The notes beneath the pieces were generated by a model that searched no databases, was not told where the DNA came from, and saw nothing but the letters and a program-made list of their open reading frames with translations. The translations under genes and the position numbers were made by a program. This document shows positions 24,901-38,181 of a DNA stretch of 64,000 nucleotides, in pieces. This DNA comes from Motacilla alba alba (lineage: Eukaryota > Chordata > Aves > Passeriformes > Motacillidae): assembly GCF_015832195.1 (NCBI RefSeq), contig NC_052016.1, forward strand, positions 84,760,547 to 84,824,546, given 5' to 3'. How positions within the stretch are numbered: the first letter of the stretch is position 1; each line of letters begins with the position of its first letter.

Positions 24901-26333
24901 ACTGCAGAGGTCCAAAATACAGCGTTCTGTTTCAGCCAGTTATGAGTTATGGCTATGTGATAGAATGAGCAAATACGTTTCCTTTCTGCATGGTAAGAGG
25001 ATGGCAGCTTTAGCTAAAATTGTTAATATGAAGGAGGAAGAACATTTTCCACCTATGTACACACAATGATAATCATATATAGATAGATCTTGGGCACTTT
25101 GAAAGGTAGACACTTCAACCTGAAGACCTGCAAAACTGCACACTGCAAAACAGAGGTTGTGTGTTATATAATAGAAGGTGGAGATGTACAGTTCTGTACT
25201 GCTTGATTTTCCTCTGCTTTTATTTCTCACCTAAGTTAGTTGAAAGAGAACAGGATTGATTCTGTAAAGCCACAGCAAAACTTAGATTTTCATATGTTTG
25301 TTTTGATATTATCCCCCCTATAGATTTAAAGCAGTTTAAGTGGAAATGAAATACAGTTGTTAAAGAACAGTAAAAATAGTTGATGATTGCATCTACTTCA
25401 GATCCTTCTGGGAAAAAAAACCCTTTCATGTTTAGTGTCTATGCCATTTATATCATATTTACTTTTATAGTTGTTTCATTGCCAGAAGTAATCTGTTTTA
25501 AAACTTCTCCTGAATGCAGAGTCAGTGTAGTTGCTGTCTAGGTAATGCTGAAGACAAGACTGATTCTCTGGTTAGACTGCCAGGTTGATTTGGTGACTCA
25601 GACCAGGTTTAACCCTGACTGATGTGATACTTGCTGCTGATCATGTCCTGCTCTCTGGGTGAATGAAGCTGATGTGACTGGGATGATGCTATTGATGCAA
25701 AATTGCAAGTAAGAGCTGTTTCTCTCTTTTTGGCATCAAAGGTGAGATCAAAGTATGCCACAGGAGGTTAGGATTCTTCTTTTGGTTAGGATCTGATTTC
25801 TTTAATTAAAACCAAACCAAAGTCTTCTTTATTGTGTCTGCAAGAGAATAGTTGCTTCCTTTTTGTGGCTGACGTTTGGAAGGACCAAAACATGCTTGCC
25901 TGTCCGATTACTCAAGTTTATTAAACATCTGTTTTTTGTATTGTGTCAACTTCCTTTCCCTTTGAATATATTCAGGCTTTGTGAAATGTGCAGGGTCGGA
26001 AAATGTCATCTGCTTTGGGGGATTAACACGGGTTTCTTAAGCAACAGGAGTCTCTTAATAGAAAGCAGGGTAAAGGTGTAATCCTCTGTAAACGTCACTT
26101 GTAAACATTTCATTTCAATTTGCTCTTCTCTTGGAAGAGAAAAGCTTCAGATTACTTGAGAATACAGAATAAAGACCAAATGGTCTTGGATCTACAACTA
26201 TTTATCTTCCACTGGAGTTTGGATGTAGTACCTTGGCAGGGAATTTCTCTGCCTCAATCCCAAATTTTTCACAGAGAAGGACTTCATAATCCTCTTGGGG
26301 TGTCTGTTTCTTAAGGATAATGTTCTGGGTGAG

Positions 26334-26371
26334 GGTTTTTTTTGTTTGGCTGGTTGGTTTTTTTTTTTTTC
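26334..26371. repeat. T/G-rich low-complexity tract
   Basis: Two T runs separated by TTTGGCTGGTTGG. Low-complexity sequence without other signals. Confidence 0.8.
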
Positions 26372-28094
26372 ATGCAGTCATATGATGGTGGTTCATATTC
26401 CCATTGTGGGGAAAATGCTGTCTGTTAACTGTTCTCCCACCAGCTTCAAGCCAGAATATGTGCCAGGAAAAGCCAAATATTAGAAAGTCTCAACAGTTAA
26501 TAACAAACATAACATGTGCTTTCTGATAAATCTCCACCAGTGCTGTGTTACCTATGAGATTCAAAATTTCAGCCACAGATTTATAAATGCTTGAATTATT
26601 TCTGTTACATTTGTGGGTTATGATAACTGCCTTGTCCTCTCCTCAATATGCAGTTATAACCAGTGAAATAAACAATTTATTAAAAAGAGCATGAGACAGT
26701 ACGGCGATGCAGAAAAGTAAAATAGTGTTTTATGCTTTCTTAGCCAGCTTCAACTTCAGTTCAATTATGAATTGCTTTTTTTTTCAGCTTAGGAAGTGAA
26801 CAGCAGGTCAAATGTCAGTTATTCATCAGTCTGAGACTTTCTTTTCTTCTCGTGCCTGAAATTATTTGGCCATTGCTGTCAGACTATTTCTAGTGAATAT
26901 CAAGCACTTAAATATTCACTAATTGTCACGCCAGCTCTGCTGGGTCTTCTGAAATTACAAGAAAAGTGATTTTTTTTTCCCCAACCCTCAAACACATCAG
27001 TTGTATTTTTTCTTAGCAGAATATTGTTAGTGGCTACCCAGTAAACTAATTTTTGTTGACAAATGTTTACAATGTCTTTGTTGAAAGACAGGGTATTTTA
27101 GTGATGTGTGTTAATAATTTATGTGCTTTTCAAAGTGGGAGAGAGAATAATCCACAAGCAAACTTCTGTAACCCGAGGCAGCAGACTGTTTAAGCTGCTG
27201 ATTTCTTTGTTAAGATTCTGTAGAATGAATAGAATAAGTGGGAATGTAATTTTAAGTGCCAGCAAATCCAGTCCATTCTCAAACTAGATTGATGTATTTG
27301 AAGATATCTGGGAAATGCATGTAATTTTCTTGAATGAATTAGCCTAACTTGTAATCATGGAAAGCTTCTCAAATATTGCCTTTTCACCTCTCTTGCTGAG
27401 CTGACTCACCAAGTCATGCAGCAGTGTGTGAGCCAGCATAAAGCAGAGGATGGAGCTGGCACAGGAAGGGCAGCTGTGGATGCAGAGGCATTGTGGGAGC
27501 ATTTGTGGACTCTGCTGCCCTGACTGAAGGGGTCAGTGAAATGATGCTGTTAATTTTGGTAGTAGTGTCTCTGCCTGTAAGTTGGTTTGCACTGTACTGC
27601 TGAGACTGGATGGATGATCTGTGTGGGGAGCATGGGCATTCTCCCCAGTTACAGGGTGTTTCCTTGGGCCACCTGTTTGGAGGTGACAAATGTCCCTGGA
27701 ACAGTGGGCGGTGTTTGCCATCTCTCCTCTTCAAACTGTCGTGTATGGGTGTTCAGTGGTACAAACTGATTTTGCTACCTGTATGTTTTCCTGTTTCAGG
27801 GGTGATGGGAGGGATGTTCTGCCTCTGGTCAGAGGCAGGAGGAGAGCTGAACTGCTTGTTGTATGCATCCTTCCCCTGAGACTGAGGTTCACCTCTTCCA
27901 TCCTTGAAATTTTTAAAAGCTAGATGTCAGAGTCCCAGCTAATCATTTTCATCCATACTAGGGTGAAAGTATGGTACATTGAACAGGCTGCTCATCGTGC
28001 CTGTCTTAGATGTGTATTTTAGGATGAGATTAATTGCTCTCTGGAGGTGCTTGTATATCCCTAATGTTGCTTTTTCTGTTCTAGTAGTAACAGG

Positions 28095-28165
28095 AAATCA
28101 TAGGCTCATTTAGGTCAGAAAAGGCCTTTAAGACCTTTGAGTCCAACTGTATTTATGTAGCATTT
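28095..28165 (-). mobile_element. Degraded CR1-like 3'-end fragment
   Basis: AAATCATAGGCTCATTTAGG, followed by AGAAAAGGCCTTTAAGACC and GAGTCCAACTG, matches the reverse complement of the 3' end of an older CR1 subfamily. In those elements the block reads roughly ATCATAGAATGGTTTAGGTT, then AAGACCTTTAAGA. It is short and diverged. Confidence 0.7.
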
Positions 28166-30449
28166 AACTATAAAACAGTGTCGTACAGTTTAAAAAACTT
28201 AAAGGAAAAATGCTGTGATATATTATTTGTAGATCCAGTGTAGATGTGGATCCCTCATACCTGAAACAGATCAGCTGGATATCAAGATAAGGAACATCTT
28301 CACCGCCTGCATGCAGTCAAATGACATAGATATAATGGTTGTCATCATCAATAAAACCAAGCAGAATCAGCAGCCAAGTTCTAGCTCAAATTGCTTGGTT
28401 TTGTTCCCTTGCTTGGTTTTCTCATTTGGTACCTCTTGTTCCTTCCTTTGTTCACACTAGGACATGCTCCCTTATATTGCTTATCCTTTTTGTTCTCTCT
28501 TCCTCTCTGCAGCTCTTTTGGAACTGCTGGTTCATTTCCTTCCTATTGGTATTCTCCAAAGAAACAGGAGACAGCAGTGTGGAAAGATGCATTAGTCCTG
28601 GGTGTACCTCCTGGGTCTTCACCCAGCTTCTTTCTGCGATGGTGTTCTTCTTCAGTGCAGTATCAGGTCTCTCTATTACAAGCCATGTGCAGTGCTGCAT
28701 AGGGGAGAACGTGCTCATCACCTGGAAAGGCTGTATGTACAGTCAGAATTAGGGATGCTTTCTACAATGGCACAGTCACATTCTCATTCATACTCAAACT
28801 CTGAGAGTGGGAGGAAATATCCAATTTTTACTTAAGATAATTTGTGGTTTGAAAGCGAAATTTGACTAGCTTAAAATTATCTGAAAAAACCTTTGTAGCT
28901 AGGATGCAGTGATTAAAGGAGTGTGTCTTATCTTGGTACAGTATAAAGGGCTCCACCAGTTCCCAGATTTAAAAGCCTTCAGAAACTTATTAGTATGCTG
29001 CTTACCTGTAGACTTATCTGCCCTGCTCCAATGAGCTGCTTCCACCAAGCTGCGATTACAATACACACGCACAATTAAATGTTGTCTTTTGCATGCCAAT
29101 GTGTAAATCACATAAAATGCGTAGCTGAAAATGTCTGCCAAAGCTTTTGTGTGTATCTGAATCAGGCTACCGTGTTACAATCGTTCTTGGATAAATATGT
29201 CAATTTTTGAATAAAAAGTGATGTATGAGGCACACATCAAGAGCCAGATAACTCAGCAAATGCAAACAGCAGTCGCGGAAGTAGATTACAATATCTCCTT
29301 TTCTTATCCCCATCCCCAAAATGGAGGCTTTGCTAGAAATTGCACAAACATAATGCTGCCAAAATATAAATAGCAAATGGTGAATTATGACTTAGTGCCA
29401 ATTTGCTTTTTGATGGCCTGTTGGCAGAAGCAAATATTCATGCAGAGCACAGCAGCAGGGAGTTTTTCTTCTCATTTCTTTCAGTGTTACCTTCTCACCT
29501 GGTTTTCTGGTTGAACCTGCAGTAATTTCTTCTTTTTTTCTTCAGTTTGCCTTGCTTTTATAATTCTAGTCTTGTTCTCATGCCATTATATTTTCATACG
29601 GTTCTTATTGAATTTACAATTATCTCTGTTTAATAGATAGTGGAGTACTATGTGTTTGTGTGTAGATATTGTATAGCATTCAGAGGCTAGTTCTTCCTGC
29701 ATAAAGGGGGACCTTTTGCTCTTCAATGACTCTTCACATTTCATTGCTTCATTCCCTGGTGCAGATGCTCAGTTTTATTCCCTACTGTTGTCTCATCCCC
29801 ATCTAATGTCTGACTTTTGTCCTTTCTTAGTGAACATTCACCTTTGTATCCTCTGTGTGGACAGGTCTAAGCACAGCTCCTTGTAGAGCTCTCTCTCTGG
29901 TCTTTTGCAAGGGGCACATTTGGGCAGAGTGGCAGGTCCTGGAACTGGAGTGACTGTGATTTAGGGAACACCTTGCTTTCTGCTTGCTGGCAGGGATGAG
30001 CCGGATCCTCATCCACTTTACATTGTCTCTGGTTGACTGGAGTTACTGGCCATAAGCTGGGTTACATTACATGGTGCTGTCATCCAGGAGTCTCTCTCAG
30101 AGAGCTGCCTTTTGAAATGAATCTCAGATGCAACCATTTTGGTGAACAGAATTGAAATAAGAGGGATTTTGCAGAATTAATCAAGGTAATACGTGTAAAC
30201 TGATATAAGAGAGAATGCTTTGTCAAAGCTTTAATATAAAGATACAGCTTAGCAAATATAAAAGGACATTTTCAAGTCGTTTTTATTACTGGATTCACAC
30301 AGAGTAGCTCTGCAACCAGTAGTATATGTAGCTCAGTATTCTTTGCTCTTAGATGTTCCAGAGTAATTCAGAAACACCTCTGCAGTCAGTGATAAACGTG
30401 GTGGCTGGCAAAAGACAATGCTTCTCATGAAAGCGCTTGTATACTCACT

Positions 30450-30530
30450 CACAGGATGATACAGAGTGGAAGGGACTGTGCAAGTAGTCTGGTCCAACTC
30501 TTGGCTCAAGGCAGGGCCAGCAGTGAGCAG
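30450..30530 (-). mobile_element. Probable CR1 3'-end remnant
   Basis: ACAGAGTGGAAGGGACTGTG, followed by TCTGGTCCAACTCTTGGCTC and AGGGCCAGCAG, resembles the minus-strand CR1 end (TTGGAAGGGACC, GTCCAACCC, AGGCAGGACCAG). It is more diverged than the copies at 10150 and 38182. Confidence 0.55.
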
Positions 30531-31258
30531 ATGGTCCCTAAGGAACATTTAACTGTAAGAATTGAGGACTGATGTGTTCTTTTTCTTTCTTTGGGAGCCT
30601 TAGTTTCAGAGTCACCAGTTGAAGATCTGACACTTTTAAGCCTGTCACTTGTAGGTCTGAGGTAGAAACCTTCAGGTTTTCTGTATGGTAAATGACTGTT
30701 TGCCTTGCAGCCTTATCTGTGGGCTCATAAAAGAAATGAGGCAGTAGTCATTTTATAAATGAGAGACATGTCATAAGCTTACTTATATTCTAGTGTTTGT
30801 CAGACCCTTCAGCTTTTCTTCGTAGATTTTTACTTCATGTCAAAGTACGGGTATGTGTGCTTTGAAAGACTATGGGAGATTCTAAAAATAAAATTCAAGT
30901 GAAAAGCAAATGCTTCAAATGGCTGATTGTGTCACAACATACTCAACTCAATGACTTTGCCAAAATCTCAGGAAGAGCAAGGTAGAAATAGCAAGCTGCA
31001 GGAGAGCAGCCTTTGTGAACAGGAGAGACTTTCATAACTGCATCTACTTAAAAAAAGTCAACAAACCCTTCTGAAGATCTCATGAAAACCTGGATCCACA
31101 CCAACTTTGAAAGAGCTAAGTTTTCAGACTTTTTTCATGTCAAGCCATTGGATAACTGTTGTTAGAGAAACAGAACTAGCAGCAGGTAATCTTTCTGTTT
31201 CTCCTTCGTAGGCTGAGTACAGCCATTGCCACTTCTTTCTGTATCTGTTCCGTGAGTG

Positions 31259-31311
31259 ACTTTGAGCAGATATATATGCCTTTGTAACTTTGAACAGGTA
31301 TGTATGCCTTT
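31259..31311. repeat. Imperfect tandem duplication, period 28 bp
   Basis: ACTTTGAGCAGATATATATG at 31259 recurs as ACTTTGAACAGGTATGTATG at 31287. Each is followed by CCTTT. Three transitions separate the copies, so it is an older slippage duplication. Confidence 0.8.
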
Positions 31312-31557
31312 CAGTGGAAAGGTCACTGCTCTGCAGAGCATTTCAGATCTGTGCTGCTTATGTTTCATCACAGGGGAGATCATATACACAAAACTTAGCC
31401 AGGAGAAGTGACAAAAGGTTACTGAGGAAATGGTTCAGCATTTCCTTGGGCTGAGAGAACAAGCCTTTGAGGGTCAGCTAATGCTGTTGTTGCTTGCTTC
31501 ACTGGAATGTTTGATTGCCTGCATAGCTATAGCTGTGAAGTAAATTCCAGGTATGTT

Positions 31558-31680
31558 TTGGATGTGGTGGGTTTTTTTTGGTGTACATTTCTGTTGCTTT
31601 GGGGTTTTTTTTCCTGTTTTGGTTTGGTTTTTTTGGGGATTTTTGGTTTTTTTAAAAATTTTTTAAATTTTGTTTTTCAT
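31558..31680. repeat. T/G-rich low-complexity stretch
   Basis: About 120 bases made almost entirely of T runs broken by GG or GGGG. The complementary strand is A/C-rich. No coding or RNA-gene signal is present. Confidence 0.85.
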
Positions 31681-32694
31681 TGAGCTTCTATTTAGGATGC
31701 ATGTGGGAAGAAAAAAAAAAACAGAGTTCATGACCTCAGCCTCAGTTGGTAGTGTTTTACTGAGATTTAAACTGAAGGTTAACTCCTTCAGCACTCAGAA
31801 TTAATTCACTAGCTACTGCCTGTTAAATACTTGAAAATGAAATGTGTTCACCTGAAAATAAAGTATCATGAAAGGATTAAATAACTAAAATAACTAATGC
31901 AAATTGATTTTTTTTGAATCTGTAGATAGCTTAGGTATTAATGTTTAAATTTCAAATTAGCTAGACATTTTAACAGAAGATGCCTGGCTAATTTGACTGT
32001 GAATTATGATTATTTCTGAAGATAAATAACGTGTCCTCCTCTCTTGAAGACATCTCATACTACTCACAAGTAATCCATTTGTCCTTTGTAGCCATTGGAT
32101 CCTCACATTGGTTCACCTCCAGGTGAATGGATCACTGTTTTCCTCTGAGGGGGCATTTAAGGCCCCAAAAGACTGGCTAGTGGTTGTGCAGGTGGAAGGC
32201 CATACCACATCAATGAACTGTCTTTGTGTAGGAATGATCCATGAATTCCTGGGCACTTGCTGCCATCAGCTGAAAACCGCTGCACTGGGGTATGAGCTGC
32301 TTGAGTATGTATATAGCTCTGTACTGCAGCATATAAGTTGTTTTTAACTCTTCTTCTTCTGTCACAATTGTAGAGTTATAGCCCTGAAAACCACTGTAGC
32401 ACCAGTAAAGAAAATGCCTTTGCCTTCACTTTCAGGCTTCGGTCCAGGAGTGGGTTTCTTTTACATTCCTTTACTGGTGTCTAAGAGGACCAGAGAGTGA
32501 GCTGGGGCCCAAGGCCCATGATTGTCCATGTTCCTTAGCTGTTGGCTGGGTTTCTGGCTGTGTTCTAGGCTGCTCTGAGGAGAGCTGACTGAGCTAAGGT
32601 TAGCTTTGAGCAAGGGCTCATCCTAACCTGTAAGTCAGTGTGTCCGTTTCTTGTCATTGGGTTGGGGTTTCTCCCTCGTCCTTTTTTATTTACA

Positions 32695-32748
32695 GCTATG
32701 AGGATACAACGAACACCTGTAAGGATACAATTACATCTGTAAGGATAG
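32695..32748. repeat. Small imperfect tandem repeat, three copies of AGGATACAA-type unit
   Basis: The motif AGGATACAA occurs at 32701 and 32722, and AGGATAGCC begins the third copy at 32742. The second and third copies are each preceded by CTGTA. The spacing is about 20-21 bases. It looks like local slippage. Confidence 0.75.
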
Positions 32749-34504
32749 CCCTGGGGTGCAGCTGAAGATGTGGCAACGTCTTCTAGCATAACAGATAGTA
32801 ACCTTGTTGGCTTTGTTTTCTTCTTGCATTTTTTTCTGTTTCCCTGACCCTCTCTGATAAAATCAGTTCATGGAAACATAAACTGAGAAAGGCTGGCTTA
32901 ACGTTTTGTCTCCCAGCCTGGCACAAACACTCACTCGTCTGCCTTTCTCTCCTTACTCCCCAGCATCCGAAGTCCCTTTTGGATCTACTGATGCCTCCTA
33001 CCTCCACACTCTTTCTGCAGCAGAACGTTCTAGCAGTTTGCTTTTTCTTTTACTTCCTCTAAATGGATGAAAGTAATATTAATCTCAGCTTTGTAAGGTT
33101 TGAACTATACAATTTAAACTGCATCACAGAAATGGGCCAATTATTATTATCTGTGACGATTGTATTTTGGTGATTGACTGACTAGAATGGGGTGAAGTGA
33201 AGAAGAAGGGTTTGTTTAGAGAAGGGCAAGTCTGCTTTAGGGACAGATTAAGTGCAGACAAGAGACTGATGGAAAAAGGGTGGGATAGGTGGGGAAAAGG
33301 AGCCTCTGAAGATGCAGAAGTATAAAAAAGCTCACTAAGAGTAGGGGGAAAGCATTGTGCTGGACTTGAACAAATCTCTGACTTACCTGAATTCATTTTT
33401 TTGGTCTGTACTTAAACACTGGAGGTCTGGTACTTTTGTGTCTTAAACATCACAGCATGGCACAGTCACACAGAGGAAGCACTAGAAATTGACAGTGACC
33501 GCACAGTGCAGTCTGTCAGAATGGGAAGCAGAACCCCCCACTTACTCCTCTTTTTAATTGCCACCTATCAATGCTTACATACAGCAGAAAGTTAATGATG
33601 CAGCTCTTAAAAGATTACTGCAAATTGCAAGTCTGTTACATTAACATGATTAATTTGAACTAGAAGCTGTACCAAAGATTCTGCTAAGGCACAGTTGCAT
33701 ATTAGAGCCATAAAGTTGTATGTGCCTGCTCCTTACTCTCCACGTTCTGTGAGGGCAGAAAGGGACCAATCTGTTAATTATTTTTGGCATTTTCAATGTT
33801 GATGTCAGGAGAATGGTCTTTAAAGAAATACATTGAATCTAAATTACAATAGTCTAAAATACATTTGAGTGAAGAAAATACTTTCATTAGAAATACCCAA
33901 AGTCACCAACTCAGCACAGGCCATTTCACATATCCCAAGGCAATGGACAGTTGACTTCCAAAGTGAAACCTAAGTGGTAAATTTAACAGTAAGGTGATGT
34001 AAATCAGCTTATGTCTGTTCCATGCTTTTAAATACTGCAAGCTGCAGCAGTTTATAAAGGAACTTCAGCTTCTGAAAATGCAAGTGATAGACAAAAGAGT
34101 GAATTGGGGTTGTTTTTATTTTGGAACCTGTTTGTTTGAGAGGCAGTTTAATGCTCTGAGTTCTCAGAATGGAGAAAGATTGGGAGATTTCTTTTCTCAC
34201 CAGACCCTTCCTGCCACAACTGCTTGAGTGAGTTAATGTACTTGGCTTCACATCTGTTCATTGCCTCTCTCCACTGCCCCCATCTTCACACCAGAGCAGG
34301 AGCCCTGTGGCTCTCCTGGCCCCTTTTTTCCATTCCAGGGCTCAACTTCTCATTTCCTAGGCTCCTGCCCTTATTTCAGCGTGTTGCCAGCTGCCAGGGA
34401 AGAGCTGCCTAGGATGCTGAGTATTTATTGCTTGCTGAGTGAGTGCTGACCCTTGGGCAGAAGAGGGAGGAGGGTGCAGTGTGGCACCTGCACGACAGAC
34501 TGTC

Positions 34505-34512
34505 TTTAAAAG
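34505..34512 (+). promoter_or_regulatory. TATA-like motif upstream of candidate alternative exon
   Basis: TTTAAAAG-type motif within CTGTCTTTAAAAGGGCTGGG. If it were a TATA box, transcription would begin near 34535, about 85 bases before the strong start codon at 34621. Such motifs also occur by chance, so this only has weight together with the exon signals that follow. Confidence 0.25.
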
Positions 34513-34521
34513 GGCTGGGAA

Positions 34522-34674
34522 ATGAGGCAGAGTGAGGAACTGGAGGAAGCTTTCCAGCATCTGACTGAAATGACCAACAAGGTGATTCCAAATTACTGGA
34601 AAGATAGGCCTCCTGCTGCCATGGCGACAGAAGTTCCAGTGAAGACTGAATTTGTTATTCATGAAGAAAACAAG
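34522..34674 (+). CDS. Candidate alternative first (or cassette) coding exon inside FARP1 intron 2
   Basis: An open frame runs from ATG 34522 to a strong splice donor (AAG|GTAAGA at 34675). A second in-frame ATG at 34621 has an almost ideal Kozak context (GCTGCCATGG). From the second start the peptide is MATEVPVKTEFVIHEENK. From the first start there are 33 more residues, beginning MRQSEELEEAFQHLTEM, which look amphipathic and helical. The frame is closed upstream by TAA at 34507. The donor follows a complete codon (phase 0), the same phase as the normal FARP1 exon ending at 21017. Splicing to the next FARP1 exon would therefore keep frame and replace the leader and first strand of the F1 lobe. 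A weak acceptor (TTTCCAG at 34551-34557) would make an alternative 117-base in-frame cassette of 39 codons. I do not recognise the peptide. It could instead belong to a nested transcript or be chance. Confidence 0.4.
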
Positions 34675-37600
34675 GTAAGAATTGGCAAGTCCTACTTACT
34701 CTTCCACGCTTTCATTTTCACTTTCTTAGTAATGCAGTGTTGGAGATAGAGTCTTTGTAAGGGAATATTCATGTTTAAAACAAAATTGGAAATCTTTGGT
34801 TTTCTTGCACTCTTTTTAAGAGAATGGAAATGTTTTCACCCTTGATACAAGAAAGCTTGTGTTGAGCCAAACTTGAGTTCAGTATGATGAGAAGACAATA
34901 AAACATGTAAGTAGCTTGAAGGTTTTTCAAATTCTCCTGAACTTTCGTCTGGTGGGCCTTTGTCCTGGAGAGAAAATATTTGGCTTAAAGGTTAAGATGA
35001 ATTAGGTGACTTTGATTATCCAAAGAATGAAGGCTGTGTTTGTACCCTCATTCCTGTTTCTTTGCATATGGTTCTTTCATCCATTCAGTCTTTGCTAGTC
35101 AAGGAGGAGGACTGTTTGAAGAAGGCACTATAGAGCACTCTGTCTCTCATCCAGCAACAGCTGAATACTTTATGGAAGTATATTAAGTCCTTGACAGGAG
35201 AAGGTAGCCAGCTGGCTGCTGCAGCAGGATATTCTTGTTCTCCCTCACAACTGAAAAGGAGAAGTTGGCAGAGTGCCTGCCGAGCTTGCCGGGGAAGAGT
35301 AGAGGCACAGACTCTTGCAGTATTTTAACTAGGTGGGCTGCTAACCAAAAAAATAAGAGAAGAAAGCACACATTTCAAGTCTGCCCAGGCCACCAACTGG
35401 AAAGTGGTAAAGGGCTGACTCTGATATGAATAATTACCATCCAAGAGCCCTGGTGCTTTGGGATAGCTTAAGAATGTGGTTACTTTAAGGGTGCAAGCAA
35501 GTGAAGTAACTACACTAGTGTTTGTTCTGCTTGAAACAGCATGTGGAAAGGTGGTGTCTCTCTGGTTAGAATAGTGCTGTGGCAGTTCTACAAAATCTGG
35601 AGTCTGGACATAATTTGATTGTCCTTTCTTGTCCTAATAAGTACAGCTCAAGTCAAAATGTCTGTGTGGGTCACCAAAAAAGATATTGAAAAGAAAGGAA
35701 TTCATGTTAAAATTGGCAAATTCAGGAAAGAGAGAACACAAGAACAGTGCTCGCCATTTCATTAAGCCAAGTTTTGAAACAACATGAAACACCATCCAGT
35801 CAATCATCTGTTTCCAAAAAGCAAGCAGGTGAAAACAGCCTTAAGGCACAACCAATTAGCACAGAAATAGGTGTGTATTTTGGGTGTGGATGACCAAATA
35901 TGCTGAGGTACAAGTATTTGAAACAAAGTAAGCCTCAGGTCATTATTTTATAGCCTGTTCTTCCTGGTATGCTTCCTTTAATGAAGTCTCCCAGGAAATG
36001 CTGTGTGGATGCTCCATTGACTGATAAGTGAAACTTCTTCTTTAAGCACTGAAACTGGTGGTCCAGGAGATGTTTTTAGTTATTTAATGACGGAATCCTG
36101 ACCTCTTATATAGACTCAGAGGACAAATCAGATCTAGGTTCTGTGTTTGTAAATGCTCTTCAGTGACCTCCACTGTATTTTGGAACAGACCTTCTTCAGT
36201 TTTTCCATGATTGCTGAAGATAAAGATATTAACAGTAGCTACTGAGGCCTGTATGGCTTTTTGGTGGTGCAGTTTTGTGTGCTTAGAAGGTATTTGAAAC
36301 AAACGTCATAGAGGTTCAGCATTCAACATGCACTGAGATTATATAGTTCTTTGATTACTAGTCATACTAACCTTTGATGTCCAAGATCCAGGTCACCATT
36401 TATGAAGATAACTAAATATTCACATGGTCTGGACTGACCTTTCAAAAGGCAGGAAATACTGCTGTGAATTGCTTTCCCCTAATTTACTTTTGATAGATCT
36501 CATGGGTAGAGTTGGAAAAAACACTTGAGTGCTGGTATCAGTTTACTCTCCCTTCCCAAACTGGCAAAATTAAAGCTCTGATTCCTTTGTTCACAGTGAA
36601 TAGTATGTGTTAATATAAAAACAACATAACACCACACTCTTCTGATCCCAAAATGAACTAGTTACAGCTCCAGTGTAAGATTACAGGTTATTATAATAGG
36701 TGCTGGCTTTAGTGCTATCTTACTGTCCACTTCACAAAATTAAGGTTATCTGGCACCGTTTGATGCAAACAACCAGTCTGCCTTAAACACAGAAGAATTT
36801 TTCAGAGCTGGGTGAGCTGTGTTGTACATTTATCTGAAGTCTGTTTTTCCTTAACTTCCATTAGCAGCAATCATAGTCATGCTGGGAGTAATTAAAAATA
36901 TGGGAACATTTTATATATATATAAATGTAGATGCATGAAGTAGATGTACTTACTAATTGAGATGTTGAACGTAACTCTTCACTTCTTGTCAAGCATAGTG
37001 GGTAGTCTTTGCTTGCAGGTTTGTTTTGCAGTTTGCAGACCCACTTCAGCTGCTCATGGAGCTCCTCAGGCAAAGGCTGCAAGGAGGGTTGGGAATTTAT
37101 TGTGCTTTTTCAGTTGTTCAGAGAAGTGGCAATGGATACATCTCAGGTTTCTCTTAGCAAGCTGAAGGAATTTCAGTCCTTGTTTTTAGACTTGCAACTG
37201 CTTGAGGCTTCAAAGGCGTGTATGTGTGAAAGAGGAAAAGAGGGAAGGAGGAACACATACCCCTGCTAATCCTATGCTAACATAAACGTAAGGGTTGCAA
37301 TCCCAGTTGTAAGAAAGCAGCTGCAGTAGCAGAGGGGCATTTCAAAAGACGCACATTCACTGCTCTCAGAAACAGGTAGTGCATCATAAAGACCTTGGTA
37401 TCCTGTTCAGCAGGATATATGGATTGCTTGTTCAATTTTTTAAAAATCTGTAGCTAATTTTTAGTTTTGCTTCCAAGAAGACTAGGGGATTTTTTAGTAA
37501 TAAAATTTGATCAGCAATGTGTTACTGAGTAATCTGGGTGTCATCTACAATAAGGAAAACATTTTAAAGAATTTGTCATATGTTGAAGAATCAGATATAA

Positions 37601-38181
37601 TGAGAGAGGTTAACTTAAAAAAATTACCTCTAGTTTCATTTGGAAGAAGAAAATAGGAAGCTTTAGTTGCTTATTTTTACTTCTGGTCCAAGTGTTGGGA
37701 GCGCTTAAATGTCTCTCTTGCCTGTTTTTTTTTTAATTCTGTGTGTTGTCAGACTTTTAATGTCCCCAGCTGAAAAAGGAAATTAACCAGGAATCCCAGT
37801 TCCGTCTGTTCTCTTTTACAATGGCACTTTCTCACAACAGGACAGCTACTTGAAGCGGAGCAAGAATGTTCTGCCAGTTTGTCACAAACTCTTGCTCACC
37901 ACATGGGAAAAGCTCAAGAGCAGAGAGAAGAATCTTGGCCTTAGTCTATTTTTTCCCTTTTGCAGAAGAAGTCACAGACATGAAGAAGCATTTATTAGTG
38001 AGTGCAGGAGCTAAAATTCTTTGTTGTTACTGAGAGGGAGGTAGCTTTACTGTAGACTTCTGCAACAGGTCTAGCTCTGCAAGTTGCATTAAAAGAATAC
38101 AGTTAATAGGCAAAATAAACCTGACAATTACTAAAATGTTTTGTTTTTCTCCTACAGTTAGGTAACCTGTTTTGAATTACA
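34675..38181 (+). other. FARP1: FARP1 second intron, middle part
   Basis: Starts with the candidate donor GTAAGA. There is a short TA run near 36912-36921. I recognise no exon, RNA gene or interspersed repeat before the CR1 cluster at 38182. Confidence 0.5.

Larger units (their letters stand above)
21018..34504 (+). other. FARP1: FARP1 second intron, first part
   Basis: Begins with the donor GTAAGG. Apart from a MIR-like SINE and small CR1 remnants, listed separately, I see unique AT-rich intronic DNA. I looked for the next FARP1 exon, which should continue the F1 lobe after codon 57, and did not find it. Short frames such as 28339-28752 have no splice or protein support. About 33560-33850 is AT-rich, with several TTAAT and ATTA cores, and could be a conserved non-coding element, but I cannot test that. 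Confidence 0.55.
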
